64,000 bases of DNA from Acidobacteriota bacterium (lineage in GTDB: Bacteria > Acidobacteriota > Terriglobia > Acidiferrales > UBA7541), in contig QHYK01000043.1 of NCBI GenBank assembly GCA_003224085.1, positions 116,628 to 180,627 on the forward strand, in the 5' to 3' direction. The position numbers were made by a program, and so were the translations under genes. Shown here in pieces: positions 16,895-26,304 of the stretch. Each line of letters begins with the position of its first letter. Positions within the stretch are counted from its first letter, which is position 1. The notes under the pieces are model-generated. The model saw only the letters and a list, made by a program, of their open reading frames with translations, did no database searches and was not told where the DNA came from.

Positions 16895-18055
16895 ATGTTT
16901 GCGGACCGAACAAACTGGAATCTAACCCTGAACCGCTTAAGTGAAGCGCTTGCGCGGCATCGCGCGGCGGGGAAACCCATATTGGATTTGACGGTTTCGA
17001 ATCCGACCGAATGTGGCTTCGTGTATGATAAGGTCGCAATTTTGGAAGCGCTGCGCAATCCCCAGGCGCTCAAATATGAACCTTCGTCTCGTGGACTGAT
17101 GGTGGCGCGGCAGGCAGTGTGCGACTATTACGCGGAGCATGATGCTGCCCTGCACGTAGATGACATTGTTCTGACCACAAGCACGAGCGAAGCCTATTCT
17201 TATGTGTTCCGGTTGCTGTGTAATCCTGGCGACGAAATCCTGATACCTGCGCCGAGCTATCCCCTTTTTGATTTTCTCGCGGATATCCAAGATGTGAGGC
17301 TGGTGCGCTATCCGTTGGTTTACGACTATGGCTGGCAGATTGATTTTCACGCGCTGGAGCATGCGATTACACCACGAACCCGTGGGATCATCGTTGTTCA
17401 TCCCAACAATCCCACCGGGCATTTCACAAGGCGCCCGGAAATACAGAGATTGAACACCATCGGTGCGGCGCGAAGGCTGGCATTGATTGCGGACGAAGTC
17501 TTTCTGGACTTTTCACTCGGTGAGGAAAAACCCCCTAGCTTTGCAGGGAACCGCGAGGCGCTTACGTTCACTTTGACTGGCTTGTCTAAGATTTGTGGCT
17601 TGCCGCAAATGAAGGCGGCCTGGCTGGCGGCCAGCGGGCCGGAAGAGCTGAAAAGGGAAGCGCTCGCGCGACTCGAGGTGATCGCCGATACCTACCTCTC
17701 CTTGAGCGCGCCAGTGCAGCTGGCCATGCCGGCGTTTCTTGCCTGCCGGCGAGCGTTTCAGAAACAGTTGATGACGCGCGTCCGGCGGAATCTCGCTGAG
17801 CTGGACCGCCAACTTGAAATACATAAGGTCTGCAGCCGCCTCGAGGTCGAAGGCGGCTGGTGCGCGGTTCTGCGCGTGCCCGCAACCCGCTCGGGCGACG
17901 AACTCGCGCTCGCTCTGCTTGAAGAAATGGGTGTCTACGTCCACCCCGGACACTTCTATGAGTTTGCGGGCGACGGATTTCTGGTGGTGGGTCTTATCTC
18001 GCGAGAATGGGAAATCGCGAGAGGACTTAAATCCCTACTCCAATTTTTCTTTTGA
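16895..18055 (+). CDS. Class I/II PLP-dependent aminotransferase
   Basis: 386 residues. Aminotransferase fold type I: LDLTVSNPTECGF near the N-terminus, TTSTSEAYSYVFRLLCNPGDEILIPAPSYPLF, VVHPNNPTGHF, LIADEVFLDFSL (cofactor Asp), and the Schiff-base lysine in LTGLSKICGLPQMK. The C-terminal domain has VHPGHFYEF and a strand ending VGLIS. Probably an aspartate/alanine/aromatic-type transaminase; the exact substrate cannot be read from the sequence. The ATG at 16895 matches the family start; the frame is open upstream into the divergent promoter region. Confidence 0.92.
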   Translation: MFADRTNWNLTLNRLSEALARHRAAGKPILDLTVSNPTECGFVYDKVAILEALRNPQALKYEPSSRGLMVARQAVCDYYAEHDAALHVDDIVLTTSTSEAYSYVFRLLCNPGDEILIPAPSYPLFDFLADIQDVRLVRYPLVYDYGWQIDFHALEHAITPRTRGIIVVHPNNPTGHFTRRPEIQRLNTIGAARRLALIADEVFLDFSLGEEKPPSFAGNREALTFTLTGLSKICGLPQMKAAWLAASGPEELKREALARLEVIADTYLSLSAPVQLAMPAFLACRRAFQKQLMTRVRRNLAELDRQLEIHKVCSRLEVEGGWCAVLRVPATRSGDELALALLEEMGVYVHPGHFYEFAGDGFLVVGLISREWEIARGLKSLLQFFF

Positions 18056-18065
18056 CTGCAAAATT

Positions 18066-18234
18066 AACTTACCCCTGGCCGCCATACTGAGTCTTCTAGC
18101 AAGCAGTCATAGCAAGGCACAAGTAATCAGTGGGGACTTGGTGGGAACGGCTCTCGATAAGACCGGTGCCGCGGTACCGGGTGCAATGATCGAAGCCGTT
18201 AACGTCGAGACGCACCAGGTCATACGGCGCTACC
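18066..18234 (+). pseudogene. Relic of the N-terminus of a TonB-dependent receptor (CarboxypepD_reg-like)
   Basis: In one plus-strand frame the sequence reads LPLAAILSLLASSHSKAQ (a signal-peptide-like end) followed by VISGDLVGTALDKTGAAVPG and AMIEAVNVETHQVIRR. This is the start of the carboxypeptidase-regulatory-like domain seen at the N-terminus of acidobacterial TonB receptors. There is no start codon in frame before the signal peptide, and similarity stops after about 55 residues, where sequence of the neighbouring small gene begins. It looks like a deletion remnant of a gene that would normally exceed 1000 codons. Confidence 0.5.
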
Positions 18235-18490
18235 CGCGCAAACGGCCCGGTGGATCGGCGGGAGCGGGCATGGAGGCGCAACGGTGGCTTCCCGGCGCGT
18301 TGGGCGAAACTTTGGCGGGACACGGGTTGGGAAGGCCGATGCCAGTGTTCCGCTCAAGATGGTCCTTGCCGCACGCTGGGCAGTAGCCCTTGCCGGTATC
18401 TTCATCACGCAGGCTGGCCAGTTCGTAGCAGCCACAGATGCAATCGCAGTAGCCGGTTTCCGAAGCTGTTTTGATGGGCACCAGTGCCAT
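18230..18490 (-). CDS. Small Cys-rich (zinc-ribbon-like) hypothetical protein
   Basis: 86 residues with a cluster CDCICGCYELASL and then GYCPACGKDHLERN, which suggests a small metal-binding domain in the first half. The second half is Pro/Ala/Arg-rich and may be unstructured or frame-extended debris. The start is supported by a perfect AAGGAG at a five-base spacing before the ATG at 18490. The 3' end touches the TonB receptor relic on the opposite strand, so the reading frame may have lost its original C-terminus. Function unknown. Confidence 0.5.
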   Translation of the reverse strand: MALVPIKTASETGYCDCICGCYELASLRDEDTGKGYCPACGKDHLERNTGIGLPNPCPAKVSPNAPGSHRCASMPAPADPPGRLRG

Positions 18491-18604
18491 GGAACTCCTT
18501 CCCAGGCCAGATAGTAACGATTTTCGCAGGCTCGATGCAAGCGGGCGCTACTCGCCGATGCACGCGGCCATAAAAGCGGCCTCAACGCCGGCATGAAACC
18601 GTCG

Positions 18605-19702
18605 CTACAGGTTTTTGAGATGCGCCAGGCGGAACGGCGAGCCCAGATTTTCACGCAGCTCGATCCAATGTTGTTCCGGGATGGACAAGAACACTTTGAC
18701 CACTGCCGGATCGAACTGGCTGCCGGAGCAGCGTTTGATTTCTTCTCGTGCATGGGACATCGGAAGTGCCCGCCGATAGGGCCTGTCGCTAATCATGGCG
18801 TCAAGGGAGTCGGCAATCGTGAAGATACGTGCCCCGAGCGGAATCTGGTCCCCCCTCAGGCCGCGAGGATAACCGGAACCATCGTAAAACTCCTGATGCG
18901 CGAGCACGATTTCCGCGGCATCGCGAAGAAACGGGATACGAATCAGCATGTTGTAGCCGATTTCGCAGTGCGTGCGCATGATTTTTTTCTCATCGTCGTT
19001 AAGAGGCCCAGGCTTTCGCAGAATGCCGTCAGGAATGGCCATCTTGCCGATGTCGTGGAGAAACGCGGCGCGCGCCAGAATCGCCAAATACGTATCGGGA
19101 ACCGGCATGGTCTTCGCGATGGAAATGCAGAACGCGGTAACCCGCTGGCAATGACCCTCGGTTTCCGCATCCTTTAAGTCCAGCGCGCTGCCCAAGGCTT
19201 CCAGGGTATCGTCGTAAGATTGCTCGAGCTGGTCGAGCGCTTCCTGGAGCCTCGCCGTGCGATCTTCCACTTGCTGCTCCAAATCGCGCTGGTATCTCCG
19301 ATTTTCGTTGACGAGCCGCCGGTGCTGCAGCGCCCGGCCGACGCCCAGGAAGAGCTGATCCTTTTCAAAGGGCTTCAGAATGTAATCGTACGCGCCGCGC
19401 CGGATGGCTTCGAGCGCGGTGGAAATGTCATGGATCGCCGTGACCATGATGACGGGCACGTCGGGGTCGAATTCGCGCACCCATTCCAGGAGTTTGATGC
19501 CGTCCATCTCCGGCATGATCATGTCGCTCAGTATCAGGTCGGGAGTGGCGCGTTTGATGTGTTCCTGGGCCGCGCGTCCGTTGTGCGCTACGGTGCAGCG
19601 ATAGCCTTTGGATTCGAGCATGGTCGAAACGACTTCTCGAATCGCTTCCTCGTCATCCACCACAAGTATGTTCTCGGTGTCCACCCGGGTTCGCTCCAGC
19701 AC
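18605..19702 (-). CDS. Response regulator with HD-GYP domain (candidate c-di-GMP phosphodiesterase)
   Basis: 365 residues. The receiver domain occupies about 10-125: ILVVDDEEAIREVV, phospho-acceptor Asp in LILSDMIMPEMDG, and conserved Lys in ILKPFEKDQ. A coiled-coil linker (about 130-175) follows, then HD-GYP from about 180: EGHCQRVTAF, AAFLHDIGKMAIPDGIL, and HQEFYDGSGYPRGLRGDQIPLGARI. The usual HHE is HQE here, so one metal-site histidine is replaced. HD-GYP proteins hydrolyse c-di-GMP. The start is uncertain: GTG at 19702, or GTG at 19684, which has GGAG upstream. Divergent from the large hybrid kinase gene, likely its signalling partner. Confidence 0.9.
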   Translation of the reverse strand: MLERTRVDTENILVVDDEEAIREVVSTMLESKGYRCTVAHNGRAAQEHIKRATPDLILSDMIMPEMDGIKLLEWVREFDPDVPVIMVTAIHDISTALEAIRRGAYDYILKPFEKDQLFLGVGRALQHRRLVNENRRYQRDLEQQVEDRTARLQEALDQLEQSYDDTLEALGSALDLKDAETEGHCQRVTAFCISIAKTMPVPDTYLAILARAAFLHDIGKMAIPDGILRKPGPLNDDEKKIMRTHCEIGYNMLIRIPFLRDAAEIVLAHQEFYDGSGYPRGLRGDQIPLGARIFTIADSLDAMISDRPYRRALPMSHAREEIKRCSGSQFDPAVVKVFLSIPEQHWIELRENLGSPFRLAHLKNL

Positions 19703-19835
19703 TCATTATAATGGACGGCACACCATCCTGAAGGCCCGCTTGCCCTGTCGGGAAATAGCATGTTAGCTTCAAAAGAGGTCGCCATTCAGAGCTTCTCGCC
19801 GTTCACTCAGGATTAATGGTAATCTGACGGCCACA

Positions 19836-22800
19836 GTGACGGCACGTCCGGCCGGGAGGCTGTGCATCGTGTTCGAGAACCAGGGCCTGCTCGGGATCGC
19901 ATTCTTCGAAGCCAGCGCATTCGTCATACTGCTGGTTCTTTTTGCTCTTTTTCGCCGCGACCAGCAGGGTGCTTATTTCCGTTTCTGGTTTGCCGGGTGG
20001 TTCTGCTTCACGTTGTCGGCAGTTTGCGAGGCCATCTTCCTCGCGCGCCCGATCGCGGCTCTGAATCTGGTTTATCTGGCGGGGCATGCTGCCGCCCTGC
20101 TGCTTTTCCTGGTGGCGATGATTAATCGCATGGCCGGTTCGGACCGCCGGATTTATTCCGCCCTTCCGCTTATCACTTTATCTCTGGCGGTCATTTACTA
20201 TCTGGAGAGAAACGGTCCTCAGCGATTTGCCTCGGTGCACTGGGGAAGCTCTGTTTTGGAGAGCGTGGTTTGTCTAGCGGCTGGTTTCCTGTTGTTGCGA
20301 TCTTCCGCAATGCAGCGCGGACATGGCCCGCAGCTGCTTGCAGGGACGTTTCTCCTCCTTGCTCTGCATGGATTGGACCGTCCTCTTTGGCCGCAGCACC
20401 CGTACTTTTTGTTGCGCATCTCCTTCGATCACATTCTGGGAGTGGCGCTCGGCATTGCCATGGTGGTGGTGGTCCTGGAGAGCGAACGCACACGGAGCGA
20501 AGAATTAAATGACAAGATGCGCCGGCTGTCGCTTTTGACGGCAGCAAGTACGCAGACTCTCTCGGTGAAGGAAGTTATCGACCAGGTGCTCGTCCAACTG
20601 GTTGGAAGTCTGGAAGCTACACATGGAATCGTCCGGCTCAAAGAAGGCAATGGCAAGGACACCCAATTGGTGGCGCGCGCTTCGGTAGGTTATGAGCCAC
20701 CGTTTCTTGCGAAGCATGCCAAAGTTTCCGCTGAAGAACCATGGGCGCAGCGCGTGCTGAAAGAAGAATGCCAGTTTCTGGAATCGCAAGACGAATGGGA
20801 CCCAGCGGCGCAGAAACGGTTGGACGAAGCAGGGCTGAAATCGCTGGTTACCCTTGCTCTTCCTGGGAAAAACGAACCCCTCGGCGTCATCGCGATCGGC
20901 ACAACGGAACGCAGGAGGTTTGCTCCCGGCGAACTCTCGTATCTCGTGAACATGGCCAACCTGCTTGGAATGACATTGGAGAACGTTCGTTTGTTTGAGC
21001 AGGTCGCCACGGTCCAGCACCAGTGGGAGTACACGTTCGACTCCATTGGTGATCCGATCCTGGTCCACGATGGGCAGGGGCGCATCCTGCGAAGCAATCA
21101 GCGATTGCGGCACCTGTTGAGCCGCGAACGCGAGGCCATGGTCGGCTGGAGTGTCATTGAGCTTCTTCCTGTCAAGAACGCGGCCTACAAGGTTTGCCCC
21201 TATTGCGAGGGAGTCGCTGGCGAAGGGGATGATCCTGATCCTTGGCTTTCCGGGTATTTTCTCGTTTCCAATTCGAAATTCGTGGATCCCAGCGGGCGAG
21301 ACCTGGGAACCGTACATGTCTTGAAAGATATTACCGAGCGCAAGCGGGCGGAAGAAAAATACCGCACTCTTGTTTCCAATGTGCAGGAAGGCGTTTTCAT
21401 TTCCACGCCTCAGGGCCGCTTTTTGGATTTCAACGATGCTTTGCTGCGTATGTCCGGCTACGAACGCCGTGAGGAATTACTCGCGATTGATATTCCAGGG
21501 ACGTTCTACAAGAACCCGGCTGACCGTGAAAGACTCGCGAGACTGCTCAACGAACACGGCTCAGTGGCGGATTTCGAGTTTGAAATGCGGAGAAAAGATG
21601 GCGAAGTCCGCACCATGCTCGAGTCTTCCATCACCGTGCGGGATGCGGCAGGAAACGTCACGGCTTATCAGGGTTTCCTCCAGGACATTACGGAACGCAA
21701 ACAGGCGGAATTGGAAATCCGACGGCGCAACCGCGAACTCATGGTGCTGAATTCGATTGCCCAGACGCTCATGGAGTCGTTGGACCTGACCGATTCGTTG
21801 CACCGCACGCTGCGGCAAATGGCGGAACTTTTCAGCCTGGATGCCACGTCGCTGTACCTTTTCGATGAAAGCGGCACCAAGTTGCGGCGCGTGGCTGCGG
21901 CGGGCCATCGCTCGGAATATTCGCGGCATTTTCCCGCGGTTGCCGTGAAGCCGGACTTGCTCCGGCACATCAAAGAAGCTCACGCGACTTTTATCTCCGC
22001 GCAGGGGCTGCCGTTGCCGTCCGTTTTCCGCGATGCCCAAATCAAGGAAGGCATTGCCACCGCCTACATTGTGATTCTGTGGTCCAAGGACCGCGTGATC
22101 GGCGGCCTCGTCGTGGGAACCCGTACTCCCCGCGAATTTTCTCCTGCCGATGTGAATTTGCTCATCGCCGTGGGCAGCCAGATTTCCGGCGCCATCGATC
22201 GCTCCATCCTTTACGAGAAAACACGCCAGGCTTACGAAAACCTCCGCCGTACCCAGGAACAGTTGCTACACAGCGAAAGGCTTGCGGCCGTGGGGCAGCT
22301 CATTTCCGGTGTCGCCCACGAGCTAAACAATCCGCTTACTGCAATCCTTGGCTACAGCCAGCTATTGATTTCCAGCGGGCAATTGGGATCCCAGGGCATC
22401 GAGTACTCCGAAAAACTTTACAAACAGGCCCAGCGCACCCACCGCATCGTCCAGAACCTCCTGAGCTTTGCGCGGCAACACAAGCCCGAGCGAATTCCCG
22501 TGAAGATGAATCAGGCTCTTGAGGAAACCCTGGCTCTTCGAGACTACGATTTGCGCATGAACCATATCCGTGTGCATCTGGATCTCGCGCCCGACCTTCC
22601 TGTGACGGCTGCCGATCCTCATCAATTACAGCAAGTCTTTTTGAATATGGTGAACAACGCCTTAGACGCTATCTTGGAGCGCTCCACCGAAGGAGATCTC
22701 TGGGTCCGTACCGCAATAGAGGGCGACCGGCTGGTCATCGAGTTTGCGGACAGCGGCCCCGGCGTGAAAGACCCCTCGCGGGTTTTCGATCCTTTCTACA

Positions 22801-23387
22801 CCACGAAACCGGTAGGAAAGGGAACTGGCCTCGGATTGAGCATCTGTTATGGAATCGTAACGGAGCACGGCGGATCGATTCGTGTGCGAAATGTTCCCTC
22901 GCGTGGCGCTTGTTTCACCATCGAATTGCCGTGTCAGGCTGTGATGGCTTCTGACTCTCCGCTTGATGTTCCCAAGCCTGATCCTGGCAGAAGCGCGCAT
23001 ATTCTATTGCTGGATCACGATGAGTCGGTGCTCGAGGCTGTTAGCACCTTCCTGCGAGGCCGCGACCACCGCGTCTTCACAGCGGGGAATGTGCAAGATG
23101 CTCGCTTAGCGTTGGAACAGCAGAGCTTTGACGTAATTGTGGCTGATTTCCAACTGGCGGATGCTTCGAATGCGGGCGGCTTGGAAAGCTGGCTTGCCCA
23201 TCATAAGCCACGTCTCTCCCGACGGTTGATCTGGATGTGCGCCGTTGCGCCTTCGGGCGAAGTGGCGGAAAAAATTGCTGAAAGCAATTCCCGTATACTT
23301 CAGAAGCCTTTCAAAGTAGGGGAACTGCTGGCCGCTGTGGATGAGCTGCTTCTAAACCGGATGGATGCGGCGCCGATCGGGCGATGA
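19836..23387 (+). CDS. Large hybrid sensor histidine kinase (7TM-GAF-PAS-PAS-GAF-HisKA-HATPase-REC)
   Basis: 1183 residues. An N-terminal membrane region of about seven helices (to residue 215) precedes a GAF domain (about 235-390), PAS (about 395-505), PAS (about 510-630, ending QDITERKQAELE), a second GAF (about 645-795), HisKA with His828 in GVAHELNNPLTAILGYSQLL, and HATPase_c (NMVNNALDAI, FADSGPGVKD, GKGTGLGLSI). A C-terminal receiver domain has phospho-acceptor Asp1104 in VIVADFQL and Lys in ILQKPFKV. The initiation codon is uncertain (GTG at 19836, or GTG at 19869). The divergent HD-GYP regulator is the obvious output candidate, which would link an unknown signal to c-di-GMP turnover. 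Confidence 0.9.
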   Translation: MTARPAGRLCIVFENQGLLGIAFFEASAFVILLVLFALFRRDQQGAYFRFWFAGWFCFTLSAVCEAIFLARPIAALNLVYLAGHAAALLLFLVAMINRMAGSDRRIYSALPLITLSLAVIYYLERNGPQRFASVHWGSSVLESVVCLAAGFLLLRSSAMQRGHGPQLLAGTFLLLALHGLDRPLWPQHPYFLLRISFDHILGVALGIAMVVVVLESERTRSEELNDKMRRLSLLTAASTQTLSVKEVIDQVLVQLVGSLEATHGIVRLKEGNGKDTQLVARASVGYEPPFLAKHAKVSAEEPWAQRVLKEECQFLESQDEWDPAAQKRLDEAGLKSLVTLALPGKNEPLGVIAIGTTERRRFAPGELSYLVNMANLLGMTLENVRLFEQVATVQHQWEYTFDSIGDPILVHDGQGRILRSNQRLRHLLSREREAMVGWSVIELLPVKNAAYKVCPYCEGVAGEGDDPDPWLSGYFLVSNSKFVDPSGRDLGTVHVLKDITERKRAEEKYRTLVSNVQEGVFISTPQGRFLDFNDALLRMSGYERREELLAIDIPGTFYKNPADRERLARLLNEHGSVADFEFEMRRKDGEVRTMLESSITVRDAAGNVTAYQGFLQDITERKQAELEIRRRNRELMVLNSIAQTLMESLDLTDSLHRTLRQMAELFSLDATSLYLFDESGTKLRRVAAAGHRSEYSRHFPAVAVKPDLLRHIKEAHATFISAQGLPLPSVFRDAQIKEGIATAYIVILWSKDRVIGGLVVGTRTPREFSPADVNLLIAVGSQISGAIDRSILYEKTRQAYENLRRTQEQLLHSERLAAVGQLISGVAHELNNPLTAILGYSQLLISSGQLGSQGIEYSEKLYKQAQRTHRIVQNLLSFARQHKPERIPVKMNQALEETLALRDYDLRMNHIRVHLDLAPDLPVTAADPHQLQQVFLNMVNNALDAILERSTEGDLWVRTAIEGDRLVIEFADSGPGVKDPSRVFDPFYTTKPVGKGTGLGLSICYGIVTEHGGSIRVRNVPSRGACFTIELPCQAVMASDSPLDVPKPDPGRSAHILLLDHDESVLEAVSTFLRGRDHRVFTAGNVQDARLALEQQSFDVIVADFQLADASNAGGLESWLAHHKPRLSRRLIWMCAVAPSGEVAEKIAESNSRILQKPFKVGELLAAVDELLLNRMDAAPIGR

Positions 23388-23632
23388 AACCATCTCCGTC
23401 GCAATCGCGGCGCGCTCTCCCAGCTCTTTCATGGCCTTTTCCGGGCGAACGCTGTATCCGCTGAGCGGATTACTTAATTACTGATTTGTGGTAGGGGTGT
23501 GAAGCCTGCCCACACACTCGTTCGAACCACGTGATACCGCCAGTGGAAGTTCGCTATCAAAACTACTCTTTCCAGCGCGAGTGCCTTCGCGCGGCGGCAT
23601 GGGCATCTTGATTCTGTTATTCTGCTGAAGGC

Positions 23633-25048
23633 ATGGCTTTGCTTTCCAAACGCGCACAGCGTGCGTTCGTCGCGTGGTCTTTTGGTCTTGGCTGCTGTTT
23701 TGGCGCGTCAGGGGGCCGTGCACAAGATAAGCCTGCCTCGACGCCTCATGCGGATTCTAAAGCTGCCAACAATGCCGAATTCATCGCTGCGGCGGACGAA
23801 GTGCTCCAGCAGATGAGCGAAATCACCGGGCTGAAGCTCCTTTCGCCATTGAAGAAATCCCTGCGGTCGCGCGAGGGAATTCGCGCCTATGTTATCAAGC
23901 AGATGAACGAAGAAAAAAATCCCGCCGAGCGCTATGCCGACGCACGCACTGCCGAAGCGTTCGGTTTGCTCCCCAAGGGATTCGACCTTGATTCGTTCAT
24001 GGTAAACGTGCTTACTGAACAGATTGAAGGGCTTTACGACCCCAAGGCCCAGGAGTTCTACATCGCGGACTGGAGTGCGCCGGACGAGCAACGCATGGTC
24101 ATGGCGCACGAATTGACGCACGCTCTTGAAGATCAGCATTTCCACATTGAGGCATGGAGCCGCGCGGCGAAGCCCAACGAAGACGCGGAACTTGCCCGCG
24201 ACGCGGTGCTTGAGGGCAGTGCCATGGCTGCAATGGTGGATTATCTGATGCTGGGGACTGGCCGGTCGCTAAAGGACCTCCCGGAGTTTGATCCTGCCAT
24301 CCTGTTTGACCAGTTAGACATGCAAAATACCCCTGCCCTCAAAAGCGCCCCTCCGTTTATTAAGGACGCGCTCATCTTTCCGTATATCAGCGGATTGAAT
24401 TTCTCGGCTGCCGTGCTAAAAACCGCCGGCTGGCCGGCGTTGTCTGCCGTGTTCGAAAACCCTCCAGTCTCCACCCAGCAAATTCTGCATCCGGCGCTGT
24501 ACAAGTCCGGAAAGACCCCCGCGACGGTTTTGCTGCCGCCGCTCGATAAGATGCTGGGAAAAAATTGGGCCAAGCTCGATGAAAACATCCTGGGCGAATT
24601 CGGCTGGAAGGAAGTCTTGAAACAGTTTCTTGGTGATGACCGTGGCAAGACGTTAGCGGCTGCCTGGGATGGCGACCGCTACGCGACTTACGAACAAAAA
24701 GAAACGAAAAAGCTGATTCTCGTTACCCGCTTGCATCTCGATAGTGAGGAGCACGCTGCCCGCTTCTTCGGGCAATACTCGGAGACGCTGGAGAAAAAAC
24801 ATTCCGAGCGCTCCAACCTGCTGCGGCGCCCCAATTTCTTTCAATTCGATACGCCGGACGGCGTCGCATTTCTCTACTGCTTCGGCGATAGCTGCGTGAC
24901 CATGGAAGGCGCCAACCGCAAGCTCTTTGATGCCTTTACCAGAGTGCTCGAGTGGCCTTCGGCTCCTCAACCCCCGGAGCACCCCGATGCCGCGAAGGAA
25001 AAGACGGCCGCAACGCTTTTCTTTCCAACCTGGCAACCCGCTCCCTGA
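23633..25048 (+). CDS. Secreted metallopeptidase-like protein (HExxH)
   Basis: 471 residues. A signal peptide covers about 1-30 (ending GGRAQD). The central motif MAHELTHALEDQHFHIEAW places HExxH at residues 159-163, with a downstream helix ARDAVLEGSAMAAMVDYL that can supply a third zinc ligand (Glu), as in gluzincins. The preceding segment GLYDPKAQEFYIAD is typical of the zinc-protease group of uncharacterised acidobacterial and myxobacterial proteins. Peptidase activity is inferred, not shown. The 3' end overlaps mrfB on the opposite strand by 113 bases. Confidence 0.75.
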   Translation: MALLSKRAQRAFVAWSFGLGCCFGASGGRAQDKPASTPHADSKAANNAEFIAAADEVLQQMSEITGLKLLSPLKKSLRSREGIRAYVIKQMNEEKNPAERYADARTAEAFGLLPKGFDLDSFMVNVLTEQIEGLYDPKAQEFYIADWSAPDEQRMVMAHELTHALEDQHFHIEAWSRAAKPNEDAELARDAVLEGSAMAAMVDYLMLGTGRSLKDLPEFDPAILFDQLDMQNTPALKSAPPFIKDALIFPYISGLNFSAAVLKTAGWPALSAVFENPPVSTQQILHPALYKSGKTPATVLLPPLDKMLGKNWAKLDENILGEFGWKEVLKQFLGDDRGKTLAAAWDGDRYATYEQKETKKLILVTRLHLDSEEHAARFFGQYSETLEKKHSERSNLLRRPNFFQFDTPDGVAFLYCFGDSCVTMEGANRKLFDAFTRVLEWPSAPQPPEHPDAAKEKTAATLFFPTWQPAP

Positions 25049-26303
25049 AGTTCTTTTCCTGCCGGGCAAATCTCGCTTCCCGATAAGGTTCGCGCAGTCC
25101 GTGCAAGGCTCGAGCGTGCTTTCGCACGAGTTTGGCGAGTCCGAGTTTTGCGTATTCCAAGGCGCGATCAGTGTCCCTCGCCCGGCGCTCGTAATAGATG
25201 GCCAGTTGCTCGCAGGCGTGGACCGCATCCTCGCAATGGTTGACCATTTCCTGCCAGATTTCGGCGGCGCGCTCGTATTCCCCGTGGCGTTTGGCCAGCA
25301 GCGCCAGCTCTCGTTGTGCTTTGAGGCGGACGTCGGCGGGTAGCCCGATTGCCAGCGCCTGCGCGCATGCGGATCGTGCGCGGCTTGTTTCTCCGCGGCG
25401 TTCGAGGAAGCGCGAAAGCCCGAACAGGTCAAGACTTTCGCATTCTTCGAGGAAGCCCGGCGATTCCGAAAGCATCGCGTTGATTTGGCCAAACAGAGCT
25501 GCCAGCCCGCGCAAGTCCATCTGATTGTGGCGAACGATTCCCACGAGCGGCTCGGCGGGCCCGCCTCGCAAATAATCGAAGTAATGCTGCGGGATCAGTG
25601 CGGATTCGACGTCGCCCTCGCGGTGCCAGCCCAGGCGCCGCGCATCGAGCACGCGGCGCTCCAGTTCCACGAGCCGGACGCTGCCAAGCCGCAGCTTCCA
25701 AAGCGCTCGCGCCGGATGCAATAGATCCAAATGGGCGGCGAGTTTTGGCGGAGCAAGGGAGCGCGTCATTTTGAAGCGATTCTCAAGAAGCGGCCAATCA
25801 AACGATTTCCCGTTAAACGTCAGAAGCACGGGCCGCTCCTTCACCCGCGTGGCTAGCTCCTGAAGCATCGAATATTCATCAGTGAAGTCGCGCATAAGGA
25901 ATTGCTCGACCTGCAATCCCGCGGCGTCCCACCACCCCAGCCCGACGAGGAACGCATAAGTGCCGGTTCCGCCTGCCAGGCCCGTCGTCTCCGTGTCGAG
26001 GAAAAGCCATTTCGATGGATCGTTGAGAGCTGCGCGCGTTTTCCGAGAAATAGATTCGTCTCGTGTGTGCGAGAGAAGGGAAAGCGTCACTCGGGAGGGC
26101 TCAACATATTCCGGTGTGGAAAACCAGTTTCGAATGGCGAGATGTTCGCCGAAATGATTCTTTGCCACGGCTGCGCCGGGGAGCTGGCCGAGCGGATCGG
26201 CTTGGTCGGGCGCGCGCAGTGACGCTCTGTCCGGGCGCCGAATGGCCTGCCGGGCGGATTTCAGCGCTGCGAGCCGCGAGAATTTGTCCGCAATCGCAGC
26301 CAT
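24936..26303 (-). CDS. mrfB: MrfB-like DEDD exonuclease (YprB family) with TPR tail
   Basis: 455 residues. RNase H-like/DEDDh exonuclease domain with WLFLDTETTGLAGGTGTYAFLVG (first two acidic residues), LLTFNGKSFDWPLLENR, and VGIVRHNQMDLRGLA. C-terminal helical repeats (about 320-430, GEYERAAEIWQEMVNH) are TPR-like. In Bacillus subtilis MrfA and MrfB act together in excision of mitomycin C adducts independently of UvrABC. The ATG at 26303 is one base past the mrfA stop codon (26305), so the pair is almost certainly translationally coupled. An open frame upstream of this ATG overlaps mrfA and is not needed. The last 113 bases overlap the convergent peptidase gene. Confidence 0.88.
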   Translation of the reverse strand: MAAIADKFSRLAALKSARQAIRRPDRASLRAPDQADPLGQLPGAAVAKNHFGEHLAIRNWFSTPEYVEPSRVTLSLLSHTRDESISRKTRAALNDPSKWLFLDTETTGLAGGTGTYAFLVGLGWWDAAGLQVEQFLMRDFTDEYSMLQELATRVKERPVLLTFNGKSFDWPLLENRFKMTRSLAPPKLAAHLDLLHPARALWKLRLGSVRLVELERRVLDARRLGWHREGDVESALIPQHYFDYLRGGPAEPLVGIVRHNQMDLRGLAALFGQINAMLSESPGFLEECESLDLFGLSRFLERRGETSRARSACAQALAIGLPADVRLKAQRELALLAKRHGEYERAAEIWQEMVNHCEDAVHACEQLAIYYERRARDTDRALEYAKLGLAKLVRKHARALHGLREPYREARFARQEKNFRERVARLERKALRPSFPSRHRGAPGVEEPKATRALW

Positions 26304-26304
26304 T

